Of a stretch of DNA of 64,000 nt, positions 10,801 to 20,255 are shown piece after piece. A program made the position numbers and the translations under genes. Position 1 is the stretch's first letter. Every line of letters starts with the position of its first letter. Source of the stretch: Romboutsia_E sp900604535 (lineage in GTDB: Bacteria > Bacillota > Clostridia > Peptostreptococcales > Peptostreptococcaceae); NCBI RefSeq assembly GCF_900604535.1, contig NZ_UWOT01000009.1, positions 1 through 64,000 of the forward strand, read 5' to 3'. Under the pieces are notes generated by a model. That model did no database searches and was not told the DNA's origin. It was given only the letters and a program-made list of their open reading frames with translations.

Positions 10801-11774
10801 TAAAAGGAAAGAACTTTTTAGACTGGATAATGCCTTCTATACTAAAACATAGAGATTTAGAAAATATAAGAGATGCTATAAATGTAAATATTGAACATAT
10901 AGAAGATCATCCGTCAAAGTGGAGAACAAAGTTATGGTATAAGGAAGATATTTTAATTGATAAAAAAGATGAGGAGAACGAAAATAGTATAGAATGTATA
11001 CTTGAAAACTTAAACTTAGATGAATTTAGTACAGAATATTATGAGCAAATAAAAGAAAAATTAAATTATCAGTATCCATATAAATTCAGTATAACTAAGC
11101 CAGCAAGTATATCAGTTACAGAAATTAAAAAAGTTCAAAATACTTATGAAGAAGATTTTTCACAAAGTTTATTTTCACAAAGAACAGTACTTAAAAAGCC
11201 ATTATTTATTCAAGAAAGTCAAGAAAAGGATAAAATAACTGGAGCGGAAAGAGGTACAATTGTTCATTTAATAATGCAAGTATTAGATTTAAATAAGATA
11301 AGTAACATAGATGATATAAAGAAACAAATAGAAGGATTTATAAAAAAAGGTATAATAACACAGAAACAATCTATGGTATTAAATCCATTTAAAATATATA
11401 AATTTTTTAAATCTGATATAGGACAACGAATGCTAAAATCAGAGTTTATAAAAAGAGAACAGGCTATATATACTCAAATAAAAATGAAAGATGTATATAT
11501 TTTTGAAGCAGAATTACAAAAAGATGATAGCATATATGATAGTGAAACTTTAATGCTAAGAGGTATAATAGATGCTTACTTTGAAGAAAATGGAGAGATA
11601 GTATTGATAGATTATAAGACTGATTTTGTAAATGATGAAAACAAAGAAATCGTAGTAAATAGATATAAAAAGCAATTAGACTTATATTCAGAAGCTCTAG
11701 AAAAGCTTACAGGAAAAAAAGTTAAAGAAAAATGTATTTATCTATTTGGAATAGATAAAGCAGTATCTTATTAA
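7800..11774 (+). CDS. addA: AddA helicase-nuclease subunit
   Basis: AddA is the 3'-5' motor helicase and second nuclease of AddAB. The 1324 residues fit the family. Visible motifs: Q-motif region WTIEQQ at residues 6-11, Walker A AAAAGSGKTAV near 23-33, motif II IDEYQDSN near 417, VGDVKQSIYRF near 445, motif V SIHKSKGLEFP near 882, motif VI RVLYVAFTRPKE near 955, and the C-terminal nuclease core MLRGIIDAYF plus LIDYKTDFV near 1270. The start codon is fixed by the one-base overlap with addB. sbcD follows after a 19-base gap with its own AAAGGAG site, so the repair genes 1-16.5 kb are probably one transcription unit. Start, length and motifs all agree. Confidence 0.97.
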   Translation: MSSPKWTIEQQSVIDSRNCNLLVAAAAGSGKTAVLVERIIQMITDKDNPIDIDKLLVVTFTNAAASEMRERVGDAIGKALDEHPENTNLQNQLVLLNKASITTIHSFCLEVIKSNFHRINLDPNFRIGDTTECTILKTEALEDVFEELYKEKDLGFLNLVESYAEKRGDNELQNIILSIYSFAMASPYPSEWLIKSAEDFNIDDNFEFEKSAWAKSILDTVRIEVSGIEVSMKKALEEVEDILELETFTDKLRIEYLKVKDLLKACNTSWNETYTRMSSMTFENYVKGVKRIPKDAPIYIKEAKDKAKSIRDKAKKSLEDIIQSSFYKDTESIIEEIKYLYPIVKSISSTIIKFEEEYSKRKREKGIIDFNDIEHFALKILTQRDENGKILTDEFGNSIPSEIALAYRDKFYEIFIDEYQDSNLVQEVLLSTIAKIQTPNRFMVGDVKQSIYRFRQAKPEIFQEKYETYGVNEGSLYRKIMLYKNFRSRAEVLDSANYIFENIMSKNIGEIEYTEKERLNLGANFKENNDENIIVGGPTEVHIIQKSKVEDLDDNTEEKQDEEEIDNIQLEARMVGKIIKDLMTPNKDGKIQMIYDKKIDSYRRVEFKDIVILLRATSAWAPVFADELMNMDIPTYADIGVGYFDTIEIKTMISLLQVIDNPLQDIPLLAVLKSPMFGFTPEELIDIRLENKEKSFYEALEDFSYERVLEVNNDEDQVINLGKVYEELEDIHTIKDFNTFSNFGDFNELGQIDLDIQSGEINEISYDNKVFNLSENPQIRKAQEFLIKLKDFKEKSLYMSTDEFLWYLYTKTGYYAYVGALPSGSQRQANLKILFERAKQFEETSFKGIFNFINFISKLKKSNTDMGSAKTLGENADVIRIMSIHKSKGLEFPVVICSGMGKNFNTQDFKKNILYHHSLGYGPQLVDFERRISFPSIAKEALKNKINIENLSEEMRVLYVAFTRPKEKLIITGSTKKIEDSIKKWSSELDSSKTISQYSILKGKNFLDWIMPSILKHRDLENIRDAINVNIEHIEDHPSKWRTKLWYKEDILIDKKDEENENSIECILENLNLDEFSTEYYEQIKEKLNYQYPYKFSITKPASISVTEIKKVQNTYEEDFSQSLFSQRTVLKKPLFIQESQEKDKITGAERGTIVHLIMQVLDLNKISNIDDIKKQIEGFIKKGIITQKQSMVLNPFKIYKFFKSDIGQRMLKSEFIKREQAIYTQIKMKDVYIFEAELQKDDSIYDSETLMLRGIIDAYFEENGEIVLIDYKTDFVNDENKEIVVNRYKKQLDLYSEALEKLTGKKVKEKCIYLFGIDKAVSY

Positions 11775-11793
11775 AACTTAAAGGAGAATATAA

Positions 11794-13011
11794 ATGAAAT
11801 TTATACATACATCAGACTGGCATTTAGGTAAAAGTTTAGAAGGTCACTCTAGAATAGAAGAGCAAGAAAAATTTTGTGATGATTTTGTGAATATAGTAAA
11901 TGCCAATGATATAGATTTAGTTATAATAGCAGGAGACATATATGATACGTCAAATCCTCCAGCACAGGCAGAAAAATTATTTTATAAAACAGTATCAAGA
12001 TTAGCTAATAATGGGGAAAGATGTGTTTTGATAATAGCAGGAAACCATGATAATCCAGAGCGATTAGCTGCAATAACTCCATTAGCTCATGAACAAGGTA
12101 TAATAGTTTTAGGATATCCATTAAGTTCAACAGAAAAGTCAAAATATAAGGGATTTGAGATTTTAGAAGCAAAAGAAGGTTGCTTAAAAATAGAAGTAAA
12201 TGGCGAAGAAAAAGCAACTATAATTACATTACCTTATCCAAGTGAAAAAAGGTTAAATGAGGCAATTGGAACTCCAAGTAGTGATGAAGAAGCTCAAAAA
12301 ACTTACTCAGAGAGGGTCGGTCAAATATTTAGAGATTTAGAAGAAAATTTTGAAGATGATACTATAAATTTAGCTGTATCCCATATATTTGTAGTGGGTG
12401 GAGAATGTACAGATTCAGAAAGACCAATACAACTAGGTGGAAGTTTGCTAGTAGAAAAGAAAGATTTACCAACTAAGGCACAGTATATAGCATTAGGTCA
12501 TTTGCATAAACCTCAAAAAGCATCACATAGATTAAATGCTTATTATTCTGGTTCTCCATTGCAATACAGCAAAGATGAAAGAAGTTATGCTAAGGGAGCT
12601 AATATAGTGGAATTAAAAGCTGGGGAAAGTCCAGTTATACAAAGTATATATTTTAAAGATTATAAGCCAATAGAAGTATTTAAATGTGATGGAATAGAAG
12701 AGGCAATTAAGATATGTGAGGATAATAAGGATAGAGATATTTGGTCATATTTTGAGATAAAGACAGAACATGTAATAAATCAATCAGATATAAAAAAAAT
12801 GAAGGAACTTCTAGATGATATTATAGAGATTAGACCTATAATAATATCTGATTATGAGGAAGAAGAAATTGATGTAAAAGAAAAATCTATGGGAGAATTA
12901 TTTAAAGAATTTTATCAATTTAGTACAGGTTTTGAGCCTAGAGGGGAACTTATGGATTTATTTTTAGGCATAATAAGTGAAGAAGGTGATTTAGAAAATG
13001 AGACCAATTAA
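11794..13011 (+). CDS. sbcD: SbcD (Mre11-type) nuclease subunit
   Basis: SbcD is the metallo-phosphoesterase nuclease of the SbcCD complex, which opens DNA hairpins and protein-blocked ends. The 405 residues carry the Mre11 metal motifs: HTSDWHLGK (residues 4-12), VIIAGDIYD near 45, IAGNHDNPERL near 87, AVSHIF near 190 and ALGHLHKPQ near 228. The ATG at 11794 follows AAAGGAG. The last fourteen bases overlap sbcC, the usual arrangement for the two subunits. No signal peptide, so it acts in the cytoplasm on DNA. Nothing unusual is seen. Confidence 0.97.
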   Translation: MKFIHTSDWHLGKSLEGHSRIEEQEKFCDDFVNIVNANDIDLVIIAGDIYDTSNPPAQAEKLFYKTVSRLANNGERCVLIIAGNHDNPERLAAITPLAHEQGIIVLGYPLSSTEKSKYKGFEILEAKEGCLKIEVNGEEKATIITLPYPSEKRLNEAIGTPSSDEEAQKTYSERVGQIFRDLEENFEDDTINLAVSHIFVVGGECTDSERPIQLGGSLLVEKKDLPTKAQYIALGHLHKPQKASHRLNAYYSGSPLQYSKDERSYAKGANIVELKAGESPVIQSIYFKDYKPIEVFKCDGIEEAIKICEDNKDRDIWSYFEIKTEHVINQSDIKKMKELLDDIIEIRPIIISDYEEEEIDVKEKSMGELFKEFYQFSTGFEPRGELMDLFLGIISEEGDLENETN

Positions 13012-16000
13012 GTTAAAGTTAAGTGGGCTTAATAGTTATGTTGAGGAGCAAATTATAGATTTTGAAGAACTTATAGATAGAGGTCTATTTGGTATATTTG
13101 GGAATACAGGAAGTGGAAAATCTACAATTTTAGATGCTATAACTATAGCTATGTATGGAAATATATCAAGAAATACTAAAGAGTTTATAAATAGTGCATG
13201 TAAAGAAGCCGTAGTAACTTATGAATTTGAAATAGGAAGTAAAAATAATAAGAGAAGATATGAGGTAAGTAGAGTTATAGGGAGAAGCAAGGCTGGCGGA
13301 ACAAAAACTACTTATGCTAGATTAATAGAGAAACAAAAAGATAAAACAGAAGTTATACTTGCTGATAAAGCTAAGGATGTAAATGATATGATTGCTAAAG
13401 TTGTGGGACTTACGGCTAATGATTTTACAAGATCTGTTGTTTTACCTCAAGGTAAATTTAATGAGTTTTTAAAACTAACAGGCTCAGATAGAAGAGATAT
13501 GTTAGAAAGAATATTTAATCTTGAAAAATATGGTAGAGGGCTTATAGATAAAGTTAGAAAAAGAAAGAATGAGAAGAACCTTGAATTAAGAGATTTAAAT
13601 ACAAAAATGAGTCAATTTGAAGGTGTTAGCATAGAGTTATATGATAATACATTAAAAGAGTTAGAAGAACTAAAATTAAGTGCAAAAGATAATGATAAAA
13701 AACTAGATTTAGCTCAAAAACAATATGAAGAAAGTAAAGAGGTTTATGAAGAACAAATTAAATTAGAAAGTTATGAATCTAGAAAGAAAGATTTAGATTT
13801 AAAGAAAAAAGATATACAAGATAAAAAAATTCAATTAGAGAATGCAGAGAATGCAGAAAGAGTAAATCCTAAAATATATGAAGTACAAGAATTAGATAAA
13901 AAAATAAATGATGACTCGATAAAGATAGAAGAAATAGAAAAAAAATTATGTATTTATAATCAAGAGCTTGCTATCACAAAAAATAGATATGAAGAAGCAT
14001 ACAAATCTAAAAATGAAGAAATGCCTAGGCTTGCTGAATACAGAGAAAAATTTAATAATGCAATAAAAATAGAAGAAGAATTAAATATAATAAACAAAGA
14101 AATTAAGGATATGAAAGAAAAAGGTATTGCATTAAGTAAGGAAAAGAAATTATCTGAAATAAATAAAAAGGATATAGAAGCTAATAAAGATGTAATAATT
14201 AAAAATATTAAAGATAAAGAAGAAAAATTAAATAAATTAAAAATAAGTGCAGAGCTAAAACAAAAAATATTTTTAGCATATGAATATGAAAAAGAATATT
14301 CAAAGGTTGAATATGAAAAATCACAAAAAGAAGATAAATTAAACTATTTAACTAAAGATTTAGATGATTTAAATTTAAAAAGTAAGTATATAGAAAGAGA
14401 TAGATTAACCATAAGTACTAAGTTAGATGAATTACTTAATTCTCAAGAATTGCTATTAAAAAAATGTCCAGGAACTAATGATGGTATTTTATCAAAGAGT
14501 GAACATGTAAGTGATTTAAGAAATAAGCTAACTATATTAAAAGAAAATGAATCTAAAATGAAAATCTTACAAGACGAGATAAATGCTATTTTAGAAAAGA
14601 AATATAATAATAGCAGAGAAATTGCAGTTGTAACTGATAGATTAGAAGTTAACAAAAAAGAAATACAAGATTTAGAAAAAGAAATAGATAGACTTAAATA
14701 CTTAAACTTAGCATTAGAACTTAGAAAAGAATTAAAGTCAGATATGCCATGTCCAGTATGTGGATCAACACACCATGAGCATATAGAATCTTCAAGTAAA
14801 GATGACGAAATAGAATTTTTAAAGAGTAAGTTAGAAAAACATATTGAAATTGATAATCTGACAAAAGCTAATTTAGAGGAAATGAATTTAAAAAATGGAG
14901 AATATATTTCTATTGAAAAAATAAAACTAAAAGAATTAGCTGAGGTAAAAGGCAAAGTAGGAGAGTTAACTTCTATAGAGGTATCGTCTAGACTAGAATC
15001 AGAAAATAGAATATTAGAATTACTAAAAAGTAATGTTCAAAAATGGAATGAAGATAAAGAAAATATGGAAGTTAGAATTAATAAATTAAAGGAAGAAAAA
15101 AGTAAGATAGAAAAGGACGAAATTAAGATACAAGAAGAAATAAATAGTTATAAAAAATCTATAAAAGAAATAAAACTAAATTTAGAAGATATTGAGCTTA
15201 AGTATAAAAAGATTAAAGCTGAATATTTAAACTTAAAAGCTATTGTAAAAGTATCTAATTTAAGTACAAAAGTAGAAGAAATAAATTCTAATGAGAAAAT
15301 AATGGAAGAAGTAAATGCTGAGTATACACAATTAGTAAGTGAAAAAGAAAGAATAGAATTAGAGATAAAAGTCTTAGATGATAAAATACATAAAACTGAA
15401 TTAGAACTTATAACAGCTAGAGAACTATATTCTGAAAAATGTAGATTTAGAGATGGAAAACAAGCGGACTTTATTTCTATAACTAAGGGAGAATCACCTA
15501 AAGAGTCATTAGAAAAAATTGAAGTATATGCAAAAAAAATCAGTAAATTAGAAGAAGATTTAAAAAGCAAGTTAGAAACACAAAGAATTGAATATGAAAA
15601 ATGTTTAGGCGATAAAAAGAATATAGAAGGTAGTTTGAAAACTGCAAAAGATCAATATAAAATACAAGAAGAAACATTAAATCAGTTATTAAGTGAAAAT
15701 AAATTTGAAAGTATTTATGCTGTCAGAAGATGTTTGCTTGAATATGAACATAAAAAAAGATTATCAGAGGAAATAGGAGAGTACGAAGAAGAACAAAAAC
15801 TATTAAGTTCTAAGATAGAAGATTTAAAACATAAGTTATCTGGAAGACGTATTAAAAAAGAAGAATTTGAAGATTTAAAAAATAAAATCTATCTACTAAG
15901 AGTAGAAAGTGGAGAATTATCAAAAGAAATAGGAGCAAAACAAAATATATTAAGTAGATTAAAAGATTCATTAGATAAAGTAAAAGAAATTACAAAAGAC

Positions 16001-16528
16001 TTAAGAAAAACACAACATAAAGTTGATCTATTAGATGATTTAGACAAGATTGTACAGGGTAATAGATTTGTTGAATATGTGGCGACAAATCAATTAAAGT
16101 ATATAGCTCTTGAAGCATCAAAAAGACTAGAATCTATAACTAAGGGTCGATATGCACTAGAAATAGATCAAAAATTAAATTTTGTTATGAGAGATAATTT
16201 TAATGGAGGAGAAAGAAGAAGTGTAGATACTCTTTCAGGAGGAGAAACATTTTTAACTTCATTATCACTGGCACTTGCATTATCATCACAAATACAATTA
16301 AAAGGTAGATCACCATTAGAATTTTTCTTCTTAGATGAAGGTTTTGGTTCATTAGATAATGAATTATTAGATATAGTTATGCAATCATTAGAAAGACTAC
16401 ATAGTGATAAGCTAAGTGTAGGAATTATAAGTCATGTTGAAGATTTGAAAAATAGGGTACCTGTAAAGCTGGTAGTTTCACCAAGTGAAGCAGGCTCAGG
16501 ATCAAAAGTAAAAATAGAATATAGTTAA
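12998..16528 (+). CDS. sbcC: SbcC (Rad50-type) SMC-like ATPase subunit
   Basis: SbcC is the Rad50-like ATPase that partners SbcD. The 1176 residues have the SMC layout: N-terminal Walker A GNTGSGKSTILD near residues 36-47, a long coiled coil rich in Lys, Glu and Leu, the zinc hook CPVC (MPCPVCGSTHH) near residue 580, a second coiled-coil arm, then the ABC signature LSGGET near 1080 and Walker B FFFLDEGFGSLD near 1110. The hook lies midway, as expected for arms of equal length. It overlaps sbcD by 14 bases. It is followed by a gene-poor 350-base region with G-rich-loop hairpins. Identification is secure. Confidence 0.97.
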   Translation: MRPIKLKLSGLNSYVEEQIIDFEELIDRGLFGIFGNTGSGKSTILDAITIAMYGNISRNTKEFINSACKEAVVTYEFEIGSKNNKRRYEVSRVIGRSKAGGTKTTYARLIEKQKDKTEVILADKAKDVNDMIAKVVGLTANDFTRSVVLPQGKFNEFLKLTGSDRRDMLERIFNLEKYGRGLIDKVRKRKNEKNLELRDLNTKMSQFEGVSIELYDNTLKELEELKLSAKDNDKKLDLAQKQYEESKEVYEEQIKLESYESRKKDLDLKKKDIQDKKIQLENAENAERVNPKIYEVQELDKKINDDSIKIEEIEKKLCIYNQELAITKNRYEEAYKSKNEEMPRLAEYREKFNNAIKIEEELNIINKEIKDMKEKGIALSKEKKLSEINKKDIEANKDVIIKNIKDKEEKLNKLKISAELKQKIFLAYEYEKEYSKVEYEKSQKEDKLNYLTKDLDDLNLKSKYIERDRLTISTKLDELLNSQELLLKKCPGTNDGILSKSEHVSDLRNKLTILKENESKMKILQDEINAILEKKYNNSREIAVVTDRLEVNKKEIQDLEKEIDRLKYLNLALELRKELKSDMPCPVCGSTHHEHIESSSKDDEIEFLKSKLEKHIEIDNLTKANLEEMNLKNGEYISIEKIKLKELAEVKGKVGELTSIEVSSRLESENRILELLKSNVQKWNEDKENMEVRINKLKEEKSKIEKDEIKIQEEINSYKKSIKEIKLNLEDIELKYKKIKAEYLNLKAIVKVSNLSTKVEEINSNEKIMEEVNAEYTQLVSEKERIELEIKVLDDKIHKTELELITARELYSEKCRFRDGKQADFISITKGESPKESLEKIEVYAKKISKLEEDLKSKLETQRIEYEKCLGDKKNIEGSLKTAKDQYKIQEETLNQLLSENKFESIYAVRRCLLEYEHKKRLSEEIGEYEEEQKLLSSKIEDLKHKLSGRRIKKEEFEDLKNKIYLLRVESGELSKEIGAKQNILSRLKDSLDKVKEITKDLRKTQHKVDLLDDLDKIVQGNRFVEYVATNQLKYIALEASKRLESITKGRYALEIDQKLNFVMRDNFNGGERRSVDTLSGGETFLTSLSLALALSSQIQLKGRSPLEFFFLDEGFGSLDNELLDIVMQSLERLHSDKLSVGIISHVEDLKNRVPVKLVVSPSEAGSGSKVKIEYS

Positions 16529-16538
16529 TAAAAAAAGT

Positions 16539-16567
16539 GGCATCTACAAGGGGGAATTGTAGATGCC
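16539..16567. terminator. Hairpin with GGGGG loop after sbcC
   Basis: GGCATCTACAA pairs perfectly (11 bp) with TTGTAGATGCC across a loop containing GGGGG. A run of seven A lies just before it on the plus strand, so the classical U-tract is on the minus strand. On the plus strand the hairpin follows sbcC by ten bases and could still end that transcript. Confidence 0.6.
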
Positions 16568-16664
16568 TATATTATATATACTTATTAGGGGGAGAGATAT
16601 ATAATTTCCGCTCTCACATATAATTATTTACAATTTTAAAATTTATATACATGTTTATAAAAAA

Positions 16665-16703
16665 AGCCACCTAAACAAGGGGGGGGAAAGAATAGGTGGC
16701 TTA
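16665..16703 (-). terminator. Hairpin with G8 loop, minus-strand terminator
   Basis: AAGCCACCTA pairs perfectly with TAGGTGGCTT around a loop containing eight G. Read on the minus strand the stem is followed by a run of T, which fits an intrinsic terminator for the sulfite reductase gene ending at 16881. Confidence 0.6.
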
Positions 16704-16880
16704 AGTTTAAGGGAAAGAAATTATTATTTTTAACCGCTCATTTTAGAATATTAACAGGAGTTTTGATATTCATGCTATTTACTTTTCTTAAGAGAAACTC
16801 TTTTAAGTTCCTCTTGATATATTATATGCGCATACTGAAAAAAGTGACATAAAATGTAATAAAAATTAAAAAAAATATAT

Positions 16881-17555
16881 TTAGTGTAGAAAACTGTCGG
16901 GATTGATAATAGATTTAAATTCATCAAATCCAATTCTATCTATATAAGCACCTAATCTTTCTTTACCTTTTGCATTTTTAGCGTATGTTTTTACAATTTT
17001 ATCTACAATGTCTAAGACATTTTCATCAGGTACATTCATTATTAATCTATTTCCTAATCTAGGTATAGTTCCACCTTTACCTCCTACAAAAACAGTCCAT
17101 CCTTTAGGCATTCCCATTAAACCTATATCACGAGTATGGTTATCAGCACAGCTATTAGGACATCCACTAACACCAATCTTTAACTTATTTGGCAAATTCA
17201 TGCCATGATATCTATTATCTAAATCTAATCCTAATTTTACGGAATCTCTAAATCCTCTTTTACAAAAAGTTGTACCAGGACAAGTTTTTATACTTCTAAC
17301 GCATAGTCCAATTGCAGCACCAGGTTTCATTCCTAAATCAGCCCATGCACTATCTATATCTTCTTCTTTTAAACCAACTAATGCTATACGTTGTGCAGCA
17401 GTAACCTTTATAGCATCAACATTATACTTATCTGCAACATCAGCTAATTTTCTTAATTGATCAGAACTTATTAAACCAGCAGGAACGTGAGGTGCTATAG
17501 CATAAGTAGATTTATCTCTTTGTAAAACAGCACCTTTATCTAGTAAGTCATTCAT
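16881..17555 (-). CDS. Small siroheme/4Fe-4S sulfite (nitrite) reductase-type protein
   Basis: A 224-residue protein of the nitrite/sulfite reductase family. A ferredoxin-like half (about residues 1-65) is followed by the siroheme/iron-sulfur half. The ligating cysteines are present as C-x5-C (CPGTTFC, near 93-99) and C-x3-C (GCPNSC, near 131-136), the pattern that binds the coupled 4Fe-4S cluster and siroheme. Single-domain enzymes of this size are known as small assimilatory-type sulfite reductases in anaerobes, so the length is not a truncation. The ATG has GGAGGTAAT upstream on the minus strand. It is monocistronic: no siroheme or electron-donor genes are adjacent. Substrate (sulfite versus nitrite) cannot be told from sequence. 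Confidence 0.85.
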   Translation of the reverse strand: MNDLLDKGAVLQRDKSTYAIAPHVPAGLISSDQLRKLADVADKYNVDAIKVTAAQRIALVGLKEEDIDSAWADLGMKPGAAIGLCVRSIKTCPGTTFCKRGFRDSVKLGLDLDNRYHGMNLPNKLKIGVSGCPNSCADNHTRDIGLMGMPKGWTVFVGGKGGTIPRLGNRLIMNVPDENVLDIVDKIVKTYAKNAKGKERLGAYIDRIGFDEFKSIINPDSFLH

Positions 17556-17819
17556 TTTATTACCTCCAGATGTTATTTTTATATGATATAACTTATTATT
17601 AGTAATTATTAATTTTTTATAAATGAAATAATAATTTTTACTTAGCGTACATATAAGTAATTATATAAAATGAAAAACATTTTAAATTGCTAAGAGGGCA
17701 TAATATTATGGAATAATCTTATATGAATTGTACTGTTTCCAAAAAATATATATTTGTGTTATAATTAATACTAACATTATACTAAATATAAAAAACAGAA
17801 ATTAGGAGTGTGGTTAAGG

Positions 17820-19076
17820 TTGGATTCGACCAGTAGTAGTAATTTGATTCAAATAGTATTATTAGGGATATTATTAGTAAGTTCAGGATTTTTCTCAGCA
17901 TCAGAAACTGCTTTAATGTCTTTAAGTAAAATAAGAATTAGGTATATGAAAGAGGAAGGGGTTAAGGGTGCTAAATTAGTAGGTTCCCTAATAGATAATC
18001 CTAATAATCTTTTAACATCTATACTAGTAGGAAATAATGTTGTAAATATAGCAGCAACATCTATATCAACATCATTATTTATGTCTTTATATGGAGATGG
18101 TGGTGTACCTATAGCAACTGCAGTTATGACTATATTAGTACTAATATTTGGAGAAATTACTCCAAAAACTATAGCAGCTAACAATACAGAGAAAGTTGCA
18201 CTTGTAGTTTCAAAACCAATAAAAACTACAATAGTAATTTTAAAGCCTATAGTATGGATATTTAATCTTATAACAAAGGTAATATTTAAAGTTCTTGGTG
18301 TCCAAGATAAGGGTATTCAGCCATACATAACAGAAGAAGAATTAAAAACTATGGTAAATGTAAGTCACGAAGAAGGAGTACTTCAAATGGAAGAAAGAGA
18401 AATTATAAATAATGTATTCCAATTTGGTGACATGCAAGCTAAAGAAGCTATGGTTCAAAGATTAGATATTATAGCTATAAATGCAGAGGATACCTACGAT
18501 GAAATCATGGATTTATTTAAGAATGAAAAATTAAGTAGATTGCCTGTATATGAAGAGTCTATAGATAATATAATAGGAATTCTTAATATAAAGGATGTTG
18601 TTTTCTTAGAAGACAATGAAATCGAAAAATTTAATATAAAAGATTATGTAAGAGAAGCATTTTTCACATATGAATTTAAGAAAATAACTCAACTTTTAGA
18701 AGAAATGAAGAAAGAAAAAACTCAAATGGCTATAGTAGTAGATGAATATGGCGCAACAGCAGGTTTAATAACAGTAGAAGATTTAGTTGAAGTAATAGTC
18801 GGTGATATAGATGATGAGTATGATGAAGAAGATGATGAGATACAAGTAATAAAAGAGGATGAATATATAGTTGAAGGAAGTACTAAAATAACAGATGTAA
18901 ATGAAATGATAGGAACTAAGTTAGAGTCAGAAGAATTTGATTCTATTGGTGGTTTTATAATAGGTCATTTAGGTCGTATTCCAGATGAGAGTGAAGTTGT
19001 TGAAGTAGATAATATAAAACTATGTATAGAAAGCCTTGATAAAAACAGAATAATGAAAATAAGAATATTCACATAA
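17820..19076 (+). CDS. HlyC/CorC (CNNM) family membrane protein with CBS pair
   Basis: An integral membrane protein with an N-terminal DUF21/CNNM domain (about residues 1-180, several hydrophobic segments), two CBS domains (about 205-325) and a C-terminal CorC/HlyC domain with the typical GGFIIGHLGRIP stretch. The family is linked to magnesium/cobalt efflux or ion homeostasis; the HlyC hemolysin name is historical. I choose TTG at 17820 because the in-frame GTG at 17808 overlaps the AGGAG ribosome binding site (17804-17808). A possible promoter has TATAAT at 17760-17765. A terminator follows six bases after the stop, so the gene appears to stand alone. Confidence 0.9.
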   Translation: MDSTSSSNLIQIVLLGILLVSSGFFSASETALMSLSKIRIRYMKEEGVKGAKLVGSLIDNPNNLLTSILVGNNVVNIAATSISTSLFMSLYGDGGVPIATAVMTILVLIFGEITPKTIAANNTEKVALVVSKPIKTTIVILKPIVWIFNLITKVIFKVLGVQDKGIQPYITEEELKTMVNVSHEEGVLQMEEREIINNVFQFGDMQAKEAMVQRLDIIAINAEDTYDEIMDLFKNEKLSRLPVYEESIDNIIGILNIKDVVFLEDNEIEKFNIKDYVREAFFTYEFKKITQLLEEMKKEKTQMAIVVDEYGATAGLITVEDLVEVIVGDIDDEYDEEDDEIQVIKEDEYIVEGSTKITDVNEMIGTKLESEEFDSIGGFIIGHLGRIPDESEVVEVDNIKLCIESLDKNRIMKIRIFT

Positions 19077-19081
19077 ATAAT

Positions 19082-19110
19082 AAAACACTGCAATTAAGCA
19101 GTGTTTTATT
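19082..19110 (+). terminator. Intrinsic terminator after the CBS-domain gene
   Basis: AAAACACTGC pairs with GCAGTGTTTT (10 bp) around an AATTAA loop, followed by a T-rich stretch. Confidence 0.85.
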
Positions 19111-19161
19111 TGTATATGATGATAATTTTAAGTGTATAATTAAGTAAAAGGGGGTTATTAA

Positions 19162-20214
19162 ATGAATGTTTTAAATAGAGATTTTTTAATAAAGTTAAAG
19201 AATAATTCAATTTTTTTTATTATATATAGTTTATGTTTTATATTTATATACAAAACATTTCCTTACATAGCTCCATTTTTTATTGGATTAATAATAGCGC
19301 TTATAATTAATCCAATATCCCAAAAGCTTAAAGAGAGATTAAATATAAATAAAGGGATATCTACTCTTATATTAAGTTTTTTCGGTGTAGCTATAGCCAT
19401 TGGAATTACTACAGCAATGGCCATTTCAGGGACTAAACAATTAATAATTTTTTTAAATCATATAGATACAAACTATAATGATATTAATAATATGATAATT
19501 ATGTTAATGAATAAGGCAAGTGATTATCTAGAGAATTTTAAAGAAATATCAAACATCAATATTGAGGATATGATGAGTAAGTACAGTTCTGAGTTAGTTG
19601 GGGTAATAAAAAGTTGTTTAAGTAACATAATAAATTTTGCTGGGTCAATACCATACATAGTTATATTAATTATAACTTTATTTATATCTACCTACTTTAT
19701 TGCAAAAGATATAGATAAAATAGAAGATGGCTTTTATAGCATGTTTACAGATAATGCAAAAGTTAAAGTAAAAAATATAAAAAAAGAAATTAGATTATCC
19801 ATATTAGGTTATATAAGGGCATATGTAATACTTATAGGAATAACTTTTTTAGTTATATGGGGAAGCTTTAGCTTCTTTGGAGTAAAATATGGATTTATAT
19901 TAGGTGTAATAGGTGGATTACTTGATTTAATTCCCTTTTTAGGTATTGTAGTTATTTTTGTACCAGTTATAATATACAACTTAGTGATAGAAAATTATTT
20001 TGTAGCAATATCCATAAGCATCGTATTTTTAGCGTTATCTATAGTAAGACAAATTCTTGAGCCTAAGTTAGTTTCTACTCACATAGGATTAAATCCATTA
20101 TCTACAGTAATTGCTATATTTATAGGAGTGCAAGTAAAAGGAGTAATTGGAATAATATTTTGTTTAGGGTTAGTAGCTATGCATGATATTTTAAAGAAGG
20201 TTGAAATTTTATAA
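19162..20214 (+). CDS. AI-2E family transporter, YtvI-like
   Basis: A 350-residue polytopic membrane protein of the AI-2E (PerM/YtvI) family. Two hydrophobic segments occur at residues 16-50, one at 63-85, a large soluble loop at 90-160, then segments near 162-180 and 215-345. The motif GGLLDLIPFLG near 255 and the C-terminal IEPKL-like LEPKLVSTHIGLNPL near 297 are characteristic. Members in spore formers include YtvI, annotated as a sporulation membrane protein; the substrate is unknown for most. AAGGGGG lies eight bases before the ATG. The stop is 41 bases before pepT, without a terminator between, so co-transcription is possible. Confidence 0.85.
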   Translation: MNVLNRDFLIKLKNNSIFFIIYSLCFIFIYKTFPYIAPFFIGLIIALIINPISQKLKERLNINKGISTLILSFFGVAIAIGITTAMAISGTKQLIIFLNHIDTNYNDINNMIIMLMNKASDYLENFKEISNINIEDMMSKYSSELVGVIKSCLSNIINFAGSIPYIVILIITLFISTYFIAKDIDKIEDGFYSMFTDNAKVKVKNIKKEIRLSILGYIRAYVILIGITFLVIWGSFSFFGVKYGFILGVIGGLLDLIPFLGIVVIFVPVIIYNLVIENYFVAISISIVFLALSIVRQILEPKLVSTHIGLNPLSTVIAIFIGVQVKGVIGIIFCLGLVAMHDILKKVEIL

Positions 20215-20255
20215 TAAAGTAAAGTATAAAATAACATAAGAAAGAAGGCGTTTAT

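Larger units (their letters stand above)
16529..16880. other. Gene-poor interval with two G-rich-loop hairpins
   Basis: This 352-base gap lies between convergent genes (sbcC plus, sulfite reductase minus). I see no credible coding frame. It holds two strong hairpins at 16539-16567 and 16665-16703, both with purine/G-rich loops, plus a further G-run (TTAGGGGGAGAG, around 16586-16597) and AAGGGAAAG near 16708. Eight consecutive G at 16679-16686 stand out in this AT-rich DNA. Both hairpins are preceded by A-runs on the plus strand, which become U-tracts when read on the minus strand. Confidence 0.6.
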
